Assembly (NCBI GenBank): GCA_021781255.1
Contig: JAJXXG010000381.1
Span: 1-8,598 of the forward strand
Origin: Acidobacteriota bacterium
GTDB taxonomy: Bacteria > Acidobacteriota > Terriglobia > Terriglobales > Acidobacteriaceae
Direction of reading: 5' to 3'
DNA length: 8,598 nt
In this document: positions 6,529-8,598 of the stretch, in pieces
How positions within the stretch are numbered: the first letter of the stretch is position 1
Layout: every line of letters begins with the position of its first letter
Made by a program: the position numbers and the translations under genes
Notes under the pieces: model-generated
Told to the model about the DNA's origin: nothing
Databases searched by the model: none
What the model saw: the letters and a program-made list of their open reading frames with translations, nothing else

Positions 6529-7092
6529 ATGGGAGTCCCGCCGACAATCGAAGTCGCCAGTCTGGGCATGGCCGACTCGCTCATCCTCATGGTGCTGGCG
6601 CTGATCGTCTTTGGACCGCGCCGCCTGCCGCAGATTGGCCGCCAGATCGGCAAGCTCATGTACGAGTTCCGCAAAGCCTCCAACGACTTCAAGTTCCAGA
6701 TGGAAGAAGAGTTGAGGAGTGCGGAGGATGCCGAACGCCGCAAAAAGGACGAGGAACAGCGGCGCGCTCTGGCGCTGGCTGCCCCGGCGCAGGAATCCGT
6801 ATCGGCTGAGCCGCCGCAGCCGGTTAACGCAATTGAGTCTCCCTATGCCGGCGAAGAACACTATCCGCCCGACACCACCCCGGCAGCGGAACCGGCCGAG
6901 GAAATTACGCCGCGCATTCAGCCGCCCTCCACTGGCGAGCAGGTGCCGGCCACGCGGCCCTCGCGCCTCGCAGGGATTGAGCCGGTGGCCGAGGCCAAAG
7001 CAGAAGGCACCGCGCCCGTCGAGGCCGCCGCGGAGAACACCGCGACGCAGCCCACACAGGCAGCCACGGAGGCAATAAGCCACAATGGTTGA
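6529..7092 (+). CDS. Sec-independent translocase subunit, TatA/TatB type
   Basis: This 187-aa single-span membrane subunit of the twin-arginine translocase exports folded proteins together with TatC. The N terminus has one membrane helix (about 15-28), then the hinge FGP (28-30), then the amphipathic helix RRLPQIGRQIGKLMYEFRKA (31-50), all hallmarks of the TatA/B family. A charged helical segment follows (51-80), then a long Pro/Ala/Glu-rich, probably disordered tail. The polar residue 12 positions before the FG is Asp16, where E. coli TatA has Gln and TatB has Glu. The acidic residue, FGPRRLP hinge and long tail lean towards TatB, but a dual-role TatA is possible. ATG 6529 is favoured by the promoter just upstream. 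The frame is open back to 6445, and ATG 6568 (MADSL) is an alternative. The 3' end overlaps tatC by 8 bases. Confidence 0.88.
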   Translation: MGVPPTIEVASLGMADSLILMVLALIVFGPRRLPQIGRQIGKLMYEFRKASNDFKFQMEEELRSAEDAERRKKDEEQRRALALAAPAQESVSAEPPQPVNAIESPYAGEEHYPPDTTPAAEPAEEITPRIQPPSTGEQVPATRPSRLAGIEPVAEAKAEGTAPVEAAAENTATQPTQAATEAISHNG

Positions 7093-7876
7093 CCCCTCGG
7101 ACGCAATCGGCAAGGCGCGCGAGGCGGTGTCGCAGCGCGCGGATCTGCCCGGCATGAGCCTCATGGAGCACCTCGAGGAGCTGCGCAAGCGCATTGTGCA
7201 CTCGGCGCTCTATCTCTTCGCTGGCTTTGTCGTCGCGTATGTTTTCCACGAGCGTCTCTATGGCTATGTGCAGGAGCCGCTGGACAGGCTGCACCTGAAA
7301 CTGAACTACACGCATCCGATGGATGCCCTGAACCTGTACCTGCAGGTATCCCTGATCGGCGGAGCGATTCTGGCCGCGCCCTTCATCCTCTATCAGGTAT
7401 GGCTGTTCATAGCGCCGGGACTCTACCAGCGCGAGCGGCGATTTGTGGTGCCTTTCATGGGCGCCACGGTCGGGCTGTTTCTGCTGGGGGCTTCATTCGG
7501 CTATTTCTGGGTGCTTCCCGGCGCGCTCAAAATTCTGATCGTCGACTTCGGCAGCAAGTTCAACGCCATCATCACCATCGAGGAGTACACGGCCTTTTTC
7601 CTCTCGGTGATCCTGGGCCTGGGCATCAGCTTTGAAATGCCGGTGCTCATCTTCTTCCTGGCCATGTTCGGCATTGTGAGCCCCCGCTTCCTGTGGAAGA
7701 ACATCCGCTATGCGATTCTGGCCGTGTTTCTGGTGGCTGCCATCATCACGCCCAGCCCCGACCCGTGGACCATGTGCATCTATGCCATTCCCATGCTGGC
7801 GCTGTACCTGATCGGCATCGGCGTGGCGTGGTGGGTTCACCCCTCGCGCCGCAAGGCGAAGGAATCCGCGCAATGA
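7085..7876 (+). CDS. tatC: Sec-independent protein translocase TatC
   Basis: TatC is the polytopic inner-membrane receptor that binds twin-arginine signal peptides and nucleates the Tat translocase. The product is 263 aa, usual for the family. The N-terminal cytoplasmic region carries MSLMEHLEELRKRI (24-37), the signature segment with the acidic pair Glu31/Glu32 that contacts the twin-arginine motif. Six membrane segments can be seen at about 38-56, 85-110, 121-147, 166-196, 207-222 and 229-250. Glu117 (YQRERRF) lies in the first cytoplasmic loop region known to bind signal peptides. Glu184 in GISFEMP is the conserved intramembrane acidic residue, and TPSPDP (222-227) is a family motif. The start overlaps the tatA/B-like gene. 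GGAGG at 7068-7072 serves as ribosome binding site with a long 12-base spacing, so translational coupling is likely. Confidence 0.97.
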   Translation: MVDPSDAIGKAREAVSQRADLPGMSLMEHLEELRKRIVHSALYLFAGFVVAYVFHERLYGYVQEPLDRLHLKLNYTHPMDALNLYLQVSLIGGAILAAPFILYQVWLFIAPGLYQRERRFVVPFMGATVGLFLLGASFGYFWVLPGALKILIVDFGSKFNAIITIEEYTAFFLSVILGLGISFEMPVLIFFLAMFGIVSPRFLWKNIRYAILAVFLVAAIITPSPDPWTMCIYAIPMLALYLIGIGVAWWVHPSRRKAKESAQ

Positions 7877-8598
7877 TGTTTTCCTCGTTTTGGAGAAGCG
7901 CCGTGGCGGGGCTGCTGATGGCCGCTCCGCTGGCCGCGCAGGCGCAGGCGCGCTTCAACGGCGAAAGGGCCTATGAGTACGCGCGCGAGTTCGTGGCCAT
8001 TGGCCCGCGCTGGCCCACCAGCCAGGGGCACGTCAAGGCCGAGCAGTTTCTGCGCAGCCACTTTGCGCATGACCAGCTTGAAGAGGACGCCTTCACCGCC
8101 GACACGCCCATCGGCCCGGTGGTTATGCGCAACTTCATCGTGCGCTATCCGGGCACGAAGGACGGCGTCATCGTGCTGGCCTCGCACTACGAAACCAACT
8201 ATCCCCTGCGCAACATCAACTTTGTCGGCGCAAACGACGGAGCCGCAACAACTGGCCTGCTAATGGCCATCGGCGACCAGTTGCGGGAGCAAACCGCGCA
8301 CGGCAAAAAGCTCGAAGGCTACTCCGTGTGGCTGGTCTTCTTTGACGGCGAGGAAGCCATCAAGAGCTGGACGGCCTCGGACTCGACCTACGGCAGCCGG
8401 CATCTGGCCGCGAAGTGGGGCCGCGACGGGACGCTGGGCCGCATCAAGGCCTTCATGCTGGCCGACATGATCGGCGACAAGGACCTCGACATACAGCGCG
8501 AGGACCGCTCCACGGACTGGCTGGTTTCACTCGTGCGCCAAGCGGCAAAAAAGTTCGGATACGAGCGCTACTTCTTTCAGGAAGATGAGCCCGTGGAA
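7873..8598 (+). CDS. M28-family zinc metalloenzyme, glutaminyl-peptide cyclotransferase-like, secreted (3' end missing)
   Basis: The 242 residues in the window run off the right edge. The N terminus is a Sec-type signal peptide: a hydrophobic core 10-20, then AAQAQA with cleavage near 24-26. It has no twin-arginine motif, so it is probably not a Tat substrate although it follows tatC. The mature part has the M28/glutaminyl-cyclase order. GPRWPTS (44-50) comes first, then SHYETNY (104-110; His105), VGANDGAATTGLL (118-130; the metal-bridging Asp is Asp122), FFDGEEA (156-162; Glu160 general base and Glu161 metal ligand), YGSRHLA (173-179) and MLADMIGDKDL (195-205; Asp198). The last His ligand lies outside the window. 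It may cyclise N-terminal glutamine in secreted proteins or act as an aminopeptidase; sequence alone does not decide. Its ATG overlaps the tatC stop (ATGA), with AAGGAA 8 bases upstream; a second ATG follows at once. Confidence 0.88.
   Translation, partial: MMFSSFWRSAVAGLLMAAPLAAQAQARFNGERAYEYAREFVAIGPRWPTSQGHVKAEQFLRSHFAHDQLEEDAFTADTPIGPVVMRNFIVRYPGTKDGVIVLASHYETNYPLRNINFVGANDGAATTGLLMAIGDQLREQTAHGKKLEGYSVWLVFFDGEEAIKSWTASDSTYGSRHLAAKWGRDGTLGRIKAFMLADMIGDKDLDIQREDRSTDWLVSLVRQAAKKFGYERYFFQEDEPVE

Overview
The window is GC-rich, densely coded bacterial chromosome, most likely from an Acidobacteriota species of the Terriglobia (Acidobacterium/Terriglobus/Granulicella/Koribacter-like). The best clue is non-coding. 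The nadA leader carries a two-domain RNA that matches the nadA motif (NAD+-I riboswitch), which as I know it is reported from Acidobacteriota. The fused aroDE gene, a DUF2203 protein and a Gly/Ser/Thr-rich beta-propeller lipoprotein fit the same phylum. All calls come from reading the sequence; no database search was run.

Layout. Bases 1-198 (minus) are the N-terminal end of a probable M3-family oligopeptidase that runs off the left edge. It is divergent from aroDE (319-1890, plus), a bifunctional type I 3-dehydroquinate dehydratase/shikimate dehydrogenase. aroDE converges on an SH3-like-domain lipoprotein gene (1887-3038, minus), and the two stop codons overlap. Three more minus-strand genes follow: a beta-propeller (lactonase-like) lipoprotein (3119-4282), a DUF2203 protein (4485-4925) and quinolinate synthase nadA (5050-6183). 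The gaps of 80-202 bp between them suggest separate or loosely linked transcription units, not one tight operon.

The 345-bp divergent region 6184-6528 has no gene but is full of regulatory sequence. On the minus strand there is an extended -10 promoter near 6411-6419, then a small perfect inverted repeat, then the tandem NAD+ riboswitch (about 6188-6333), whose second domain runs into the nadA ribosome binding site. On the plus strand a -35/-10 pair (6491-6520) sits so close to the tat start codon that the transcript should be leaderless or nearly so.

The plus-strand operon on the right is tatA/B-like (6529-7092), tatC (7085-7876) and an M28-family, glutaminyl-cyclase-like secreted metalloenzyme (7873 to the right edge). 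These genes overlap by 8 and 4 bases, so they are probably translationally coupled.

Functional picture: aromatic amino acid precursor synthesis (AroDE), de novo NAD synthesis with NAD feedback on nadA, protein export (Tat), and several envelope or periplasmic proteins. I see no mobile element, CRISPR array, tRNA, rRNA or sign of recent gene transfer. No wholly new multigene system is evident; the riboswitch is the outstanding element.
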